64,000 nt of DNA, taken from positions 23,398-87,397 of the forward strand of contig JAPKHK010000014.1 in NCBI GenBank assembly GCA_026646885.1. The letters are read 5' to 3'. This document shows, one piece after another, positions 20,333 to 28,732 of the stretch (its first letter is position 1; every line of letters begins with the position of its first letter). The notes under the pieces were generated by a model. It saw nothing but the letters and a program-made list of their open reading frames with translations. It was not told where the DNA came from and made no database searches. Made by a program: the position numbers and the translations under genes. The stretch comes from Casimicrobiaceae bacterium. Lineage in GTDB: Bacteria; Pseudomonadota; Gammaproteobacteria; Burkholderiales; Casimicrobiaceae.

Positions 20333-21679
20333 ATGAAAGTCTTCATCGGCATCGATTTGGGCTCCACCACCACCAAGGCGGTGGCCATCGACGAACATCA
20401 GAACGTGTTGGGCCGCGGCATCACCAACTCGCGCTCGAACTACGACACCGCAGCCACTGTCGCCAAGCAGGAAGCGCTCTTGAACGCGCGCTACTACCTC
20501 TTCCGCCAAGCGCTATCGGCATCCGGCGTACTGCGCGAGGGTCTCGATGATTTCGTCGGGCAATTAGAGCGCGACTTCCGCTTGGAGCAGTTTCTCGAAC
20601 AGCTCAAGGATCTGGAAGAGGTTTGTCTCACCAACGCCGCCGGCGCGCGCTTCGGCAACAACGCCAAAGCCGTGGGCGAAGCGTTGATTGAAACCTTCCG
20701 CCGCCTGCGCGAGGAAGCCCCCGCGATTTTTGCACCGGGCGCCCGGCGCAAGTCGGATTTCTTCCGCGACATCGCCGGCAGCCAATATTTACATGTCGGC
20801 GAGGCCGTCGCCAAGGAGATGGGGCTCCCCTACGAGTTCCTGCTTAACGTCTTCGACCGCTCCATCATCGAAGTCGAGAACCGCGTTTACGGCGAAGCCG
20901 AGCGCAAGCATCTGATGCGCGCCGTCGATCGCGCCTTCCTGGCGCTGCCGCAGGCTCAGCAGCTGGCCGACAAAATTCGGCAACCGATACAGCAAGTGCT
21001 CGATACCGTGCTGGAAGAGACTTTCGTAGTCGGCACCGGCTACGGCCGCGCGCGGTTGCCCTTCTCCAAGGACCATATCCGCTCGGAGATTCTGTGCCAC
21101 GGCCTGGGTGCGCACGTGATGTACCCCGGCACCGCCACGGTGCTCGACATCGGCGGCCAGGACACCAAAGCCATCCAGGTCGACCCGGCGGGCATCGTCG
21201 AGAATTTCCAGATGAACGACCGCTGTGCCGCCGGCTGCGGGCGCTATCTAGGCTACATCGCCGATGAAATGAACCTCGGTCTGCACGAGCTGGGGCCTCT
21301 GGCCATGCAAGCGACGCGCACCGTACGCATCAACTCCACTTGCACGGTGTTCGCCGGCGCCGAGTTGCGTGACCGTCTCGCTCTGGGAGAGAAGCGGGAA
21401 GACATTCTCTCGGGGCTCCATCGCGCCATCATTCTGCGCGCCATGTCCATTCTGGCGCGCTCGGGCGGCATCCGCAACGAGTTCACCTTCACTGGCGGGG
21501 TAGCCAAGAACGAGGCCGCGGTCAAAGCTCTGCGCGAACTGATCTTCGAAAACTACGGCGAGATGACCATCAACATCAACCCGGATTCCATTTACACCGG
21601 CGCCCTGGGCGGTGCCACTTTCGCCTTCCGTGCCGTCGAGGAAGGTCAAGTGGCCAAACCCAAGGAAGCCACGGTCTAA
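20333..21679 (+). CDS. bcrA: Benzoyl-CoA reductase ATPase subunit A
   Basis: ATP-hydrolysing electron-activation subunit, 448 residues, of the ASKHA (BadF/BcrA) superfamily. The phosphate-1 motif is [15 protein letters not shown], with [13 protein letters not shown] as phosphate-2. Cysteines in [12 protein letters not shown] and [12 protein letters not shown] are placed to bridge a [4Fe-4S] cluster with the partner BcrD. It is about 160 residues longer than BcrD because of an insertion at roughly residues 40-230. That asymmetry is the mark of the Thauera (bcr) type as opposed to the bzd type. It starts 10 bp after bcrB. Confidence 0.96.
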   Translation: MKVFIGIDLGSTTTKAVAIDEHQNVLGRGITNSRSNYDTAATVAKQEALLNARYYLFRQALSASGVLREGLDDFVGQLERDFRLEQFLEQLKDLEEVCLTNAAGARFGNNAKAVGEALIETFRRLREEAPAIFAPGARRKSDFFRDIAGSQYLHVGEAVAKEMGLPYEFLLNVFDRSIIEVENRVYGEAERKHLMRAVDRAFLALPQAQQLADKIRQPIQQVLDTVLEETFVVGTGYGRARLPFSKDHIRSEILCHGLGAHVMYPGTATVLDIGGQDTKAIQVDPAGIVENFQMNDRCAAGCGRYLGYIADEMNLGLHELGPLAMQATRTVRINSTCTVFAGAELRDRLALGEKREDILSGLHRAIILRAMSILARSGGIRNEFTFTGGVAKNEAAVKALRELIFENYGEMTININPDSIYTGALGGATFAFRAVEEGQVAKPKEATV

Positions 21680-21696
21680 CGCGAGGAGCCAGCGAA

Positions 21697-22545
21697 ATGA
21701 GCGAAACCACTTACACCGTCGGCATCGACGTCGGATCGGGCGCCGTCAAAACGGTCCTCTTCAAGAACGAAGGCGACCACCACACTTTCCTCGCCAAGCG
21801 CTGCGAGCGCATGCGCCGACGCGATCCTTTCGACCTCGCCCGCCAGGGCTATGACGAAGTGCTGGAAGAAGCCGGGCTCAAGCCGAGTGACATCGCCTAC
21901 GTGGCCACCACCGGCGACGGCGAGAACGTCAAGTTTTCCACGGGCCACTTCTATTCCATGACCACCCATGCCAGGGGCGCGGTCTTCCTCGACCCCGCGG
22001 CGCGCGCCGTGGTCGACGTGGGCGCCTTGAATGGGCGCGCCATCCGCGTGGATGAGCGCGGCAAGGTGCTCTCTTACAAGATGACCAGCCAGTGCGCTTC
22101 GGGGTCAGGGCAGTTCCTGGAGAACATCGCCCGCTATCTCGGTGTGGCGATCGAAGAAATCGGCCCATTGTCACAGAGCGCCCAGGACCCGGAAAAGGTC
22201 AGCTCGATCTGCGCCGTGCTCGCCGAAACCGACGTCATCAACATGGTCTCCCGCGGCATTCCCACTCCGGACATCTTGAAGGGCATTCACCTCTCGATGG
22301 CTTCGCGCATCGTCAAACTCTTGAAGGTGACCGGCATCACCGAAGGCACCGCCCTGGTGACCGGCGGCTTGGCGCTGGATACCGGCCTGGTGGCGGCCAT
22401 CGCCGAGGAAATGGTCAACGAAAAGCTCAAGGTTCAGGCCGCGAGCCACCCCGATTCCATTTACGCCGGCGCCATTGGGGCCGCAATTTGGGGCGCCTTC
22501 CGGCATCAAAAGCTGGCACAATTGCAGGAGAAGGTAGCCGCTTGA
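21697..22545 (+). CDS. bcrD: Benzoyl-CoA reductase ATPase subunit D
   Basis: Second ATPase of the electron-activation module, 282 residues, with ASKHA motifs GIDVGSGAVKTVLF and VVDVGALNGRAIRVD. The bridging-cluster cysteines are in QCASGSGQFLENIA and SSICAVLAETDV. It accepts electrons from ferredoxin and, with BcrA, couples ATP hydrolysis to electron transfer into BcrBC. A purine-rich ribosome binding site lies in the 17-bp spacer after bcrA. In phosphate-2, Asn replaces the Gln-Asp seen in BcrA, a usual difference between the two paralogues. Confidence 0.95.
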   Translation: MSETTYTVGIDVGSGAVKTVLFKNEGDHHTFLAKRCERMRRRDPFDLARQGYDEVLEEAGLKPSDIAYVATTGDGENVKFSTGHFYSMTTHARGAVFLDPAARAVVDVGALNGRAIRVDERGKVLSYKMTSQCASGSGQFLENIARYLGVAIEEIGPLSQSAQDPEKVSSICAVLAETDVINMVSRGIPTPDILKGIHLSMASRIVKLLKVTGITEGTALVTGGLALDTGLVAAIAEEMVNEKLKVQAASHPDSIYAGAIGAAIWGAFRHQKLAQLQEKVAA

Positions 22546-22586
22546 TCCCCGGCGCGCCGACGTCCACTGTAATCGAAAGGAACATC

Positions 22587-22826
22587 ATGGCATTACTGAT
22601 CAACGAAGACTGCACCTCTTGCGACGCCTGCAAGCCTGTGTGCCCGAACGAAGCCATTGCCGAGGGCACGCCCTACGTGATCGACCCGCTGCGTTGCACC
22701 GAATGCGTGGGCGCCGAAGACGAACCCCAATGCAAGCTGGTTTGCCCGGCGGACTGCATCGTGCAGAACGCCGATTTCGTCGAGAGCCGCGAAGAGCTTC
22801 TCGAAAAATACAAAGGCCTGCACTGA
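22587..22826 (+). CDS. fdx: 2[4Fe-4S] ferredoxin, electron donor to benzoyl-CoA reductase
   Basis: Small ferredoxin of 79 residues with one canonical cluster motif (CTSCDACKPVCP) and one with an enlarged loop (CTECVGAEDEPQCKLVCP). This is the Alvin/Thauera type with an insertion between the second and third Cys and a short C-terminal helix. It lies 41 bp after bcrD with its own ribosome binding site (GAAAGG) and is the last gene of the operon. It is inferred to shuttle electrons from KorAB to BcrD/BcrA. Confidence 0.94.
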   Translation: MALLINEDCTSCDACKPVCPNEAIAEGTPYVIDPLRCTECVGAEDEPQCKLVCPADCIVQNADFVESREELLEKYKGLH

Positions 22827-22870
22827 ACCGCCGAGCCGCGGTGTTTCTCCGCGGACTGCGAGGGTATTGC

Positions 22871-22898
22871 GACCACGGCGCCTTTTGGCGCCGTGGTC
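22871..22898 (+). terminator. Strong hairpin after fdx
   Basis: A perfect 12-bp stem, GACCACGGCGCC with GGCGCCGTGGTC, around a TTTT loop lies 44 bp after the fdx stop. A weaker stem-loop (CCGCGG twice, near 22837-22855) precedes it. The T-tract is poor (ATTTC), so it may end transcription inefficiently or only stabilise the 3' end. Confidence 0.6.
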
Positions 22899-22988
22899 AT
22901 TTCATGCGCCGGGTTGCTACGAGCAAAGCCAGTTGCCTCGCCGCGCTGAGTGGTTCATCATTGACGCGACAACACTGAAGGCTGGAAC

Positions 22989-23252
22989 ATGGAAGATCTT
23001 AAAAAGGCTCTTCGCGATCTGCATCGGCATCTCGAATCGGCCGGGGGCATAGATGAGGAATCCCGCGAGCTGTTGCGCGCACTAGACCAGGACATCCATC
23101 AGCTGCTGGATAGCGACCGCAAGCCTGACGAAGACTCGGAACCGCTTACCGAAAGGGCGCAAGCGATCGCCGCGCGTTTCGCCTCCGAGCACCCGCAGTT
23201 GGAAAAGGTGCTGCGCGAACTGGCCGACAAACTCGCCAGCATCGGTATCTGA
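22989..23252 (+). CDS. DUF4404 family small protein
   Basis: Encodes 87 residues, highly charged and predicted helical, with the pattern LKKALRDLHRHLE near the start and LEKVLRELADKLASIGI at the end. This matches the DUF4404 family of small proteobacterial proteins of unknown function. There are no cysteines, signal peptide or membrane segment, so it should be cytosolic. It lies downstream of the fdx hairpin and is probably not part of the benzoyl-CoA operon. Confidence 0.75.
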   Translation: MEDLKKALRDLHRHLESAGGIDEESRELLRALDQDIHQLLDSDRKPDEDSEPLTERAQAIAARFASEHPQLEKVLRELADKLASIGI

Positions 23253-23283
23253 GCACCGCAATTTCGCCGGCTGAAAGAAGGGT

Positions 23284-23360
23284 TGGCGCGCCCAGCAGGA
23301 GTCGAACCTGCGACCTTTGGCTTCGGAAACCAACACTCTATCCAACTGAGCTATGGGCGC
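23284..23360 (-). tRNA. tRNA-Arg (anticodon CCG), CCA encoded
   Basis: The minus strand folds as a full cloverleaf. The acceptor GCGCCCA pairs with TGGGCGC, the D arm contains AGTTGGATA, the anticodon stem TTGGT/GCCAA encloses TTCCGAA (anticodon CCG), and the T arm is GCAGG-TTCGACT-CCTGC. The discriminator is G and CCA is genomically encoded. A TAAAAT box lies at 23371-23376 upstream. Confidence 0.96.
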
Positions 23361-23430
23361 ACGCCGCAGAATTTTACCATTTTCGCGCCACTCCCGACAG
23401 ATGAAGGCTAGGGAATCAAAGGGTTGGCGG

Positions 23431-23436
23431 TATAAT
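23431..23436 (+). promoter_or_regulatory. Consensus -10 box upstream of the cytochrome c gene
   Basis: A perfect TATAAT lies 41 bp before the cytochrome ATG. No good -35 is visible at 16-18 bp, so only the -10 is proposed. Confidence 0.4.
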
Positions 23437-23477
23437 CCGGCGCTCGCACATCATCAAGCTCGCGCTGGAGCCTCGCC

Positions 23478-24092
23478 ATGAAACAAACCGGAGAGCCGAA
23501 CCCAAGCCGCTCGATCAACTGGATTGCCGTAATCTTGTTGGGTTTGGTCCTCCCTGCCGCGGTGGCCATCATCGTGTCCTGGTTGGTACCCGCAGAGCCG
23601 CGCGCACCGCAAGGCGGAACACCTGCTGCGGCAGCGCCCAGCGTTCAACCGCCCGCCGCGCCCGTACCCGACCGCCCGTCAGCGCCTGCCGCACCCCCCC
23701 CAGCTTCGAGCACAAGCGCAGGCAAGCCCGCGACAGCAGCCGCGAGCGCACCGCCCCGCTCGCCCGTGGGGCAGCCAATCGCGAAACCTGCAAGCACCCC
23801 AGAAGGCAAACCCGAGTCGAAACCTGAGGCCGGAGCCGCGGCGAGCGGCAGTGACAAGGGTAAGGCGGTCTACGTCAGGAATTGCGCCGCCTGCCATGCC
23901 GCCGGTGTAGCAGGCGCACCCAAGCTGGGCGACAAAGGGGCCTGGGCGCCGCGTATCAAGGAAGGTAGTGCCGCTTTGCACCGCACGGCCATTAAAGGCA
24001 TTCGCGCCATGCCGCCGCGCGGCGGCAATGCCACTTTGTCAGATGAGGACGTCAAAGCCGCGGTCGATTACATGATCGCCGAGGCAAAATAG
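23478..24092 (+). CDS. Membrane-anchored c5-like cytochrome c with a Pro/Ala linker
   Basis: Encodes 204 residues. A single N-terminal hydrophobic segment (about residues 16-38, WIAVILLGLVLPAAVAIIVSWLV) is an uncleaved anchor or signal. It is followed by a linker of about 80 residues rich in Ala, Pro and Ser, then a class I haem domain. The haem site is CAACH and the axial Met is in IRAMPPRGG, as in cytochrome c5. It probably carries electrons in the periplasm, tethered to the inner membrane. Its redox partner is not shown by the neighbours. It converges on rnhA. Confidence 0.88.
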   Translation: MKQTGEPNPSRSINWIAVILLGLVLPAAVAIIVSWLVPAEPRAPQGGTPAAAAPSVQPPAAPVPDRPSAPAAPPPASSTSAGKPATAAASAPPRSPVGQPIAKPASTPEGKPESKPEAGAAASGSDKGKAVYVRNCAACHAAGVAGAPKLGDKGAWAPRIKEGSAALHRTAIKGIRAMPPRGGNATLSDEDVKAAVDYMIAEAK

Positions 24093-24201
24093 GTTAGCCT
24101 CGCGGCGGCGCCCTCTCAAAGATGCGACGCACGAAATCGCCGCCGTAGCTGGCCCGACTGCGCTGCCGCTCCGCAAGGTCGAGCGCGGCCTTGCTTCGCG
24201 T

Positions 24202-24675
24202 TCATCCAGTTGATTCGATCTGGGCCGAGCCATTCGCCGGCGATGGCACCCCCCGATTCGCCAACTCATCCGCCCGCAGATTGCCTGGATTGTCGGCGTG
24301 TCCTTTTACCCAGTGCCATTCGATTCGATGCTGATGCGCCAGCCGATCGAGTTCCTGCCATAGGTCGGCATTCTTGACCGGTTTGCGGTCAGCGGTGCGC
24401 CAGCCGTTCCTCTTCCAGTTCTGAATCCACGCCGTGATGCCCTGGCGGACATACTGCGAATCGGTGTAGAGGCGCACATCACAGGGCCGCTTGAGGCTCT
24501 CGAGGGCGCGAATCGCCGCAAGTAGCTCCATGCGGTTGTTGGTGGTTTGGGGTTCGCCCCCGAACAGCTCTTTCTCCGCATCGGCGAAGCGCAGCAGTGC
24601 ACCCCAGCCACCCGGTCCCGGGTTGCCCTTGCAGGCTCCATCGGAGTAGATCTCAACTTCGGGCAAGGCGCTCAC
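24202..24675 (-). CDS. rnhA: Ribonuclease HI
   Basis: Endonuclease that cuts RNA in RNA-DNA hybrids. It has 157 residues, close to the E. coli length. The catalytic acidic residues are seen in [29 protein letters not shown] and [15 protein letters not shown]. The start is taken as the GTG at 24675, in a GTGA overlap with the stop of the methyltransferase gene. No ATG is available at the right place. Confidence 0.95.
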   Translation of the reverse strand: MSALPEVEIYSDGACKGNPGPGGWGALLRFADAEKELFGGEPQTTNNRMELLAAIRALESLKRPCDVRLYTDSQYVRQGITAWIQNWKRNGWRTADRKPVKNADLWQELDRLAHQHRIEWHWVKGHADNPGNLRADELANRGVPSPANGSAQIESTG

Positions 24676-25418
24676 TCGCTGGTCCGCATGCTTCTTGCAG
24701 CCGGCACCATGGCTTTCTTGCGCTTGCTGCGTTGCTGCCACTGCGGGGTGATCACGCGCATGCCCACCACCCGCTTGATGGCGCGCAAGTAATACACGCC
24801 ACCGCCCACCGGCCACCAGCGATCGCCCGCCTTTTCCATGAAGGCGCAACGACGCAGCCAGGCTTCTTGCCGAAACGGCGGCACGTAGCAATCAAGGCGC
24901 CCGGCGGTGATTTCGAAGCCAAGCAGCGATAGCCAATCCTTGAGGCGATATAGCCCGAGGAAGTTGCCGCTCCAAGGTGGGGCCTGCTCGCGCCCGAAGT
25001 AGCGCTTCGCGCCCCACAGACTGAGCGGATTGAAGCCCGCGATCAACACCTGCCCCTCGGCTCGCACCACGCGATGCACCTCACGCAGCAAGGCGTGGGG
25101 GTCCTCGCTGAACTCCAAAGTGTGGGGTAGCACAACCAGGTCGAGCACATTCTCGGCAAAAGGCAAGTAGAGGGGATCGGCGAGTATCTGCGCCGGCTCT
25201 TCGGTGTCGAGTGTAAAACAATGGGGGATGCGCGAGTTCTGCAGCAGTGGCACGCCAGGCAATCCGACTTGAACCGCATAGAACCCAAAGAGGTCCGGGA
25301 CCACGTCGTCGAACCAGGCGCGCTCGCGCGCTTGCAGGTAGCTACCCAGCGGTGTTTTGAACCACTGAGTCAGTGTCGGCGTTGACAGCTCGCCGTCCGC
25401 TTCGCATGATGCACTCAT
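24672..25418 (-). CDS. SAM-dependent methyltransferase, type 11
   Basis: Encodes 248 residues of a class I methyltransferase fold. Visible elements are [52 protein letters not shown], given here as the family's acidic-turn to motif-III region (written in parts: [19 protein letters not shown], then the Leu-rich helix, then [11 protein letters not shown]). The N-terminal SAM-binding glycine loop is weak. Genes of this type beside gloB and rnhA are common in betaproteobacteria, but the substrate is not known. The ATG at 25418 overlaps the divergent gloB ATG by two bases. Confidence 0.75.
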   Translation of the reverse strand: MSASCEADGELSTPTLTQWFKTPLGSYLQARERAWFDDVVPDLFGFYAVQVGLPGVPLLQNSRIPHCFTLDTEEPAQILADPLYLPFAENVLDLVVLPHTLEFSEDPHALLREVHRVVRAEGQVLIAGFNPLSLWGAKRYFGREQAPPWSGNFLGLYRLKDWLSLLGFEITAGRLDCYVPPFRQEAWLRRCAFMEKAGDRWWPVGGGVYYLRAIKRVVGMRVITPQWQQRSKRKKAMVPAARSMRTSE

Positions 25419-26187
25419 GCGCGCGATTATCCCTATCCCAGCCTTCAGCGACAACTATATTTGGCTCGTTCACGACGGCCGGCACGCCGTCCTGATCGAC
25501 CCGGGTGACGCCGCTCCCGCCCTCGCCGCCCTTGTCGAGCACGAATTGCGTTTGCGGGCCATCCTGCTCACTCACCACCACTCTGATCATGTTGACGGCG
25601 TCGCCGAACTCGCCGCCGCGACCGGCGCCGAGATCTTTGGGGCGGCGCGCCCGGCACTCCAATGGGGCGGTACGGTGTTGGCCGACGGTGTTCACCTGTC
25701 CTTGGCGCCGCTCTCGCTCGACCTTAGAACACTCGCCGTGCCCGGCCACACGCGCGACCATATCGCCTATTACGGGTCAGGGCTACTTTTCTGTGGCGAT
25801 ACTCTTTTTGCCGGCGGCTGCGGCCGCCTCTTCGAGGGCAGCGCGGCCGACATGTTCAACTCTCTCTCGGCGCTCGCCAGCCTCCCGCACGAGACGCTGG
25901 TTTGTTGCGCCCACGAGTACACCCTTGCCAATCTGCGCTTTGCGCGCCAGATCGAACCCGGGAACGCGGCACTTGCCACGCGCATGCAGTTGGAACAGGA
26001 AAAGCGGGCGCGCGGACTGCCGACACTGCCCTCGAACATTGGTCTGGAGCTTGCTACCAACCCCTTTCTGCGCTGTCATGAGCCTACCGTTGCCGCTGCG
26101 GCAAGCCGAGAATGTGGTCAAACCCTCGTTGAGCCCATCGCCGTCTTTGCGGCGCTACGCGCCTGGAAGGACCGCTTTCGCGGTTGA
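25417..26187 (+). CDS. gloB: Hydroxyacylglutathione hydrolase (glyoxalase II)
   Basis: Metallo-beta-lactamase-fold thioesterase of 256 residues that hydrolyses S-lactoylglutathione to lactate and glutathione. The metal motif is LTHHHSDHVDG, with later ligands in VPGHTRDHIAYY, LFCGDTLFAGGCGRLFEG and CCAHEYTLANLRFA. Length and order match GloB. It starts with [16 protein letters not shown], the typical N terminus, which supports the ATG at 25417 even though it overlaps the opposite start codon. Confidence 0.95.
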   Translation: MRAIIPIPAFSDNYIWLVHDGRHAVLIDPGDAAPALAALVEHELRLRAILLTHHHSDHVDGVAELAAATGAEIFGAARPALQWGGTVLADGVHLSLAPLSLDLRTLAVPGHTRDHIAYYGSGLLFCGDTLFAGGCGRLFEGSAADMFNSLSALASLPHETLVCCAHEYTLANLRFARQIEPGNAALATRMQLEQEKRARGLPTLPSNIGLELATNPFLRCHEPTVAAAASRECGQTLVEPIAVFAALRAWKDRFRG

Positions 26188-26218
26188 CGCGCCTTGGCAG
26201 TGCGCTTCATTAGCGTGC

Positions 26219-26247
26219 TTGACGCTGGCGCGTGCAGTGTCTACCAT
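26219..26247 (+). promoter_or_regulatory. Predicted promoter upstream of mltD
   Basis: TTGACG (26219-26224), a 17-bp spacer and TACCAT (26242-26247) lie in the 188-bp gloB-mltD gap. The predicted start is about 120 nt before the mltD ATG. Confidence 0.5.
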
Positions 26248-26375
26248 CGCGCGAAGCTCTGGCGGACGCCGGGAAGTTCGGGCTAGCCTGGAGCGGTAGG
26301 GGAAGTGGGGGATGCGGCACTTTGCATCGTGTCCGATGATCGATCTGAGTACCAGCCCATGAGGCAACGCACCGC

Positions 26376-27875
26376 ATGCGTGTTGTATCTTTCCTGATAC
26401 TTATGCTCCTCGTCGCGGGCCATGCTCGCGCCCAGGATTCCGCCCCGGATCCGGTTGCGCCAGCTGCGCCCCCCCAAGACTCCGCAGCCAGGGATGCGGA
26501 AGACCCGCCGCCCTTTGCCAGTGATGGTAGTGCCGTCGGGCAAGACGAGCAGGCCCAAGTTTCGGAATACGCACCCGAAGCCTTCAATCCTCCCGCCGAG
26601 ATCTGGGTGCGTCTGCGCAACGGTTTCGGTATGCCCGATATCGAAGGTCCGCTGGTGCGCAAGTGGGAACGCTGGTATTCCGCCCGCCCAGAATACGTCG
26701 AGCGCATGGTCGAACGCAGCCGGCGTTATCTCCACTACATCGCCAGCGAGGTCGAGCGCCGCCACCTTCCGATGGAAGTCGCGATCCTGCCAATGATCGA
26801 AAGCGCCTACAATCCACTGGCGCTGTCGCGGGCGCGCGCTCTGGGCATCTGGCAATTCATCCCGGCGACCGGTAAGAAATATGGACTGGAGCAAAATTGG
26901 TGGTTCGATGAACGTCGCGACGTCATTTCCGCTACGGCGGGAGCACTCGATTACCTCGAAACCCTTTATGCAATGTTCGGTGACTGGCAGCTCGCCTTCG
27001 CCGCTTACAACTGCGGCGAGGGCGGCCTCGGACGTGCCATCGCCCGCAACAAGGCTAAGCGCAAGGGCACCGACTACGCCAGCCTCAAGCTGCCGCGCGA
27101 AACTCGGGAATATCTGCCCAAGCTACAAGCAGTGAAGAACATACTGCGCACCCCCGAGGCCTTTGGTCTAACCCTAGAATATATTCCCGACCTACCCTAC
27201 TTTAGGCCGGTAACCACGGCGCATCCGATCGACGTGAAGCTTGCCGCAGAACTCGCGGAAATGCCGATCGAGGAGTTCATGTCCCTCAACCCCGCCTACA
27301 ATCGGCCAGTGATCGGCGGTGCCGCGGAGCACACCCTGCTCCTGCCTGTTGAAAAGGCTGAACTGTTCACCGCAAAGATCGCGTTGATAGATTCGCCTCT
27401 AGTATCCTGGGCAGGTTATCGACTCGCCCCGGGCGAGCGCTTGGAGCACGTGGCGGAGAAGTTCGGTTCGACGCCCGAAGCGCTGCGCGCCGCCAACGGG
27501 ATACGCGGTACGCGCCCCTTACCTGCGGGGGTGTCTTTGCTGGTACCCGCGATCGGCGAGGCTGCGACAATGGGGGCGGAGTTGCATCACGAGGTCTTCG
27601 TGCCTCCGCCCATTGAAATGGGTTACGGTACGCACCGCGTCCGCCGCGGTGAAACCCTTGCCTCCATCGCCGCGGTCTATGGCGCCACCATTGCTGAACT
27701 CAGGCGCTGGAATCGGTTGGGCAGCGCGGCGATCAGGCCAGGGCAGCGGTTGCGCATCGGCGACGCCGCTGGTACTGCGCGCAGCAACTCGTCCGCAGGC
27801 AAGATCCGAAAGACCTCCAAGATACTGCCCTCTGGCAAGCCCAAAGTCCTGCCCCCAGGAAAGAAGCGAGTGTAG
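26376..27875 (+). CDS. mltD: Membrane-bound lytic murein transglycosylase D
   Basis: Periplasmic peptidoglycan-cleaving enzyme of 499 residues. A signal peptide (MRVVSFLILMLLVAGHARAQ) is followed by a Pro-rich stretch. The SLT domain (about 130-260) has the catalytic Glu in ESAYNPLALSRARALGIWQF and AYNCGEGGLGRAI. Two LysM modules near the C terminus (about 345-390 and 411-455, the latter HRVRRGETLASIAAVYG) bind glycan, and the tail is basic. There is no lipobox, so it is exported rather than a lipoprotein. Confidence 0.93.
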   Translation: MRVVSFLILMLLVAGHARAQDSAPDPVAPAAPPQDSAARDAEDPPPFASDGSAVGQDEQAQVSEYAPEAFNPPAEIWVRLRNGFGMPDIEGPLVRKWERWYSARPEYVERMVERSRRYLHYIASEVERRHLPMEVAILPMIESAYNPLALSRARALGIWQFIPATGKKYGLEQNWWFDERRDVISATAGALDYLETLYAMFGDWQLAFAAYNCGEGGLGRAIARNKAKRKGTDYASLKLPRETREYLPKLQAVKNILRTPEAFGLTLEYIPDLPYFRPVTTAHPIDVKLAAELAEMPIEEFMSLNPAYNRPVIGGAAEHTLLLPVEKAELFTAKIALIDSPLVSWAGYRLAPGERLEHVAEKFGSTPEALRAANGIRGTRPLPAGVSLLVPAIGEAATMGAELHHEVFVPPPIEMGYGTHRVRRGETLASIAAVYGATIAELRRWNRLGSAAIRPGQRLRIGDAAGTARSNSSAGKIRKTSKILPSGKPKVLPPGKKRV

Positions 27876-27982
27876 GCAATCCTGGCACACGGCGCGCACC
27901 AATAGACCGGGGCTGCCCCATCCGGCGGGCAAAAACAAAAAGGGCGACGCTTTGCGCCGCCCTGATTGGAAGCAGTGCCTCT

Positions 27983-28522
27983 TTACATCGATGGCGCTGG
28001 AGCTGCCGGCGCAGCCGCGGGAGCGGCCTTCTTCGCAGGGCGCTTCGCGGGCTTCTTCGCAGCCTTCTTGGCGGCAGGCTTCTTCGCAGCCTTCTTGGCG
28101 GCAGGCTTCTTCGCCGCTTTCTTGGCGGCGGGCTTCTTCGCCGCTTTCTTGGCGGCGGGCTTCTTCGCCGCTTTCTTGGCGGCGGGCTTCTTCGCAGCCT
28201 TCTTGGCGGCGGGCTTCTTCGCCGCTTTCTTCGCTGCCGGCTTCTTCGCCGCTTTCTTCGCTGCCGGCTTCTTCGCCGCTTTCTTCGCTGCCGGCTTCTT
28301 CGCCGCTTTCTTCGCTGCGGGCTTCTTCGCCGCTTTCTTCGCCGCGGGTTTCTTCGCCGCCTTCTTGGCGGCGGGCTTCTTCGCGGCCTTCTTCGCTGCG
28401 GGCTTCCTCTTCGCAGCGGCTTTCTTCGCCGGGGACTTCTTCGCCGGCGCAGCGGGAGTTGCGGAAGTGGCCATGTCGGATGCAGCTTTGGCGGCCATGG
28501 TGCTCTTTTCGGTTTCAGCCAT
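27983..28522 (-). CDS. Histone H1-like Lys/Ala/Pro repeat DNA-binding protein
   Basis: Encodes 179 residues. A short N-terminal segment is followed by about 13 copies of a nine-residue unit, KPAAKKAAK, and a short Pro/Ala tail. The composition resembles the eukaryotic H1 C-terminal tail and bacterial AlgP/Hc1-like proteins, which bind DNA nonspecifically and condense it. It follows a good ribosome binding site (AGGAGA) and a strong predicted promoter. The repeat number is likely to vary between strains. Function is inferred from composition only. Confidence 0.85.
   Translation of the reverse strand: MAETEKSTMAAKAASDMATSATPAAPAKKSPAKKAAAKRKPAAKKAAKKPAAKKAAKKPAAKKAAKKPAAKKAAKKPAAKKAAKKPAAKKAAKKPAAKKAAKKPAAKKAAKKPAAKKAAKKPAAKKAAKKPAAKKAAKKPAAKKAAKKPAAKKAAKKPAKRPAKKAAPAAAPAAPAPSM
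28050..28400 (-). repeat. 13 tandem 27-bp repeats inside the H1-like gene
   Basis: Thirteen head-to-tail 27-bp units encode the KPAAKKAAK peptide. Neighbouring units fall into blocks of identical sequence (units 3-5 and 7-9), suggesting recent slippage or unequal exchange. Confidence 0.9.
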
Positions 28523-28615
28523 TTGAGTCTCCTGTCAGGTTGATATCGGTTTCATGTCACAGGTGACTGGCACTTGACAACCGGCACTTGTTTTTGATGT
28601 CACCTGCTGCTCTGT

Positions 28616-28643
28616 ATTCTAGCCGGTTTTTTTTTCGTTACAA
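28616..28643 (-). promoter_or_regulatory. Predicted strong promoter of the H1-like gene
   Basis: On the minus strand TTGTAA (28638-28643), a 16-bp spacer containing nine consecutive A, and TAGAAT (28616-28621). The leader of about 87 nt holds two direct copies of GGCACTTG (plus-strand reading, near 28569-28590) and TGTCACAGGTGAC. Confidence 0.55.
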
Positions 28644-28732
28644 GAACTTTGCGAAAAAAAGTTCGAGTGTCAAGTGCGAATGTTGCGATTTCGCCAACTC
28701 GGCGCGAGCATAATCACATGCGTGCGGCGCGC

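Noticed and set aside
28050..28400. Possible CRISPR array
   Set aside because: The 27-bp units are directly abutting with no spacers and encode a Lys/Ala/Pro peptide in frame.
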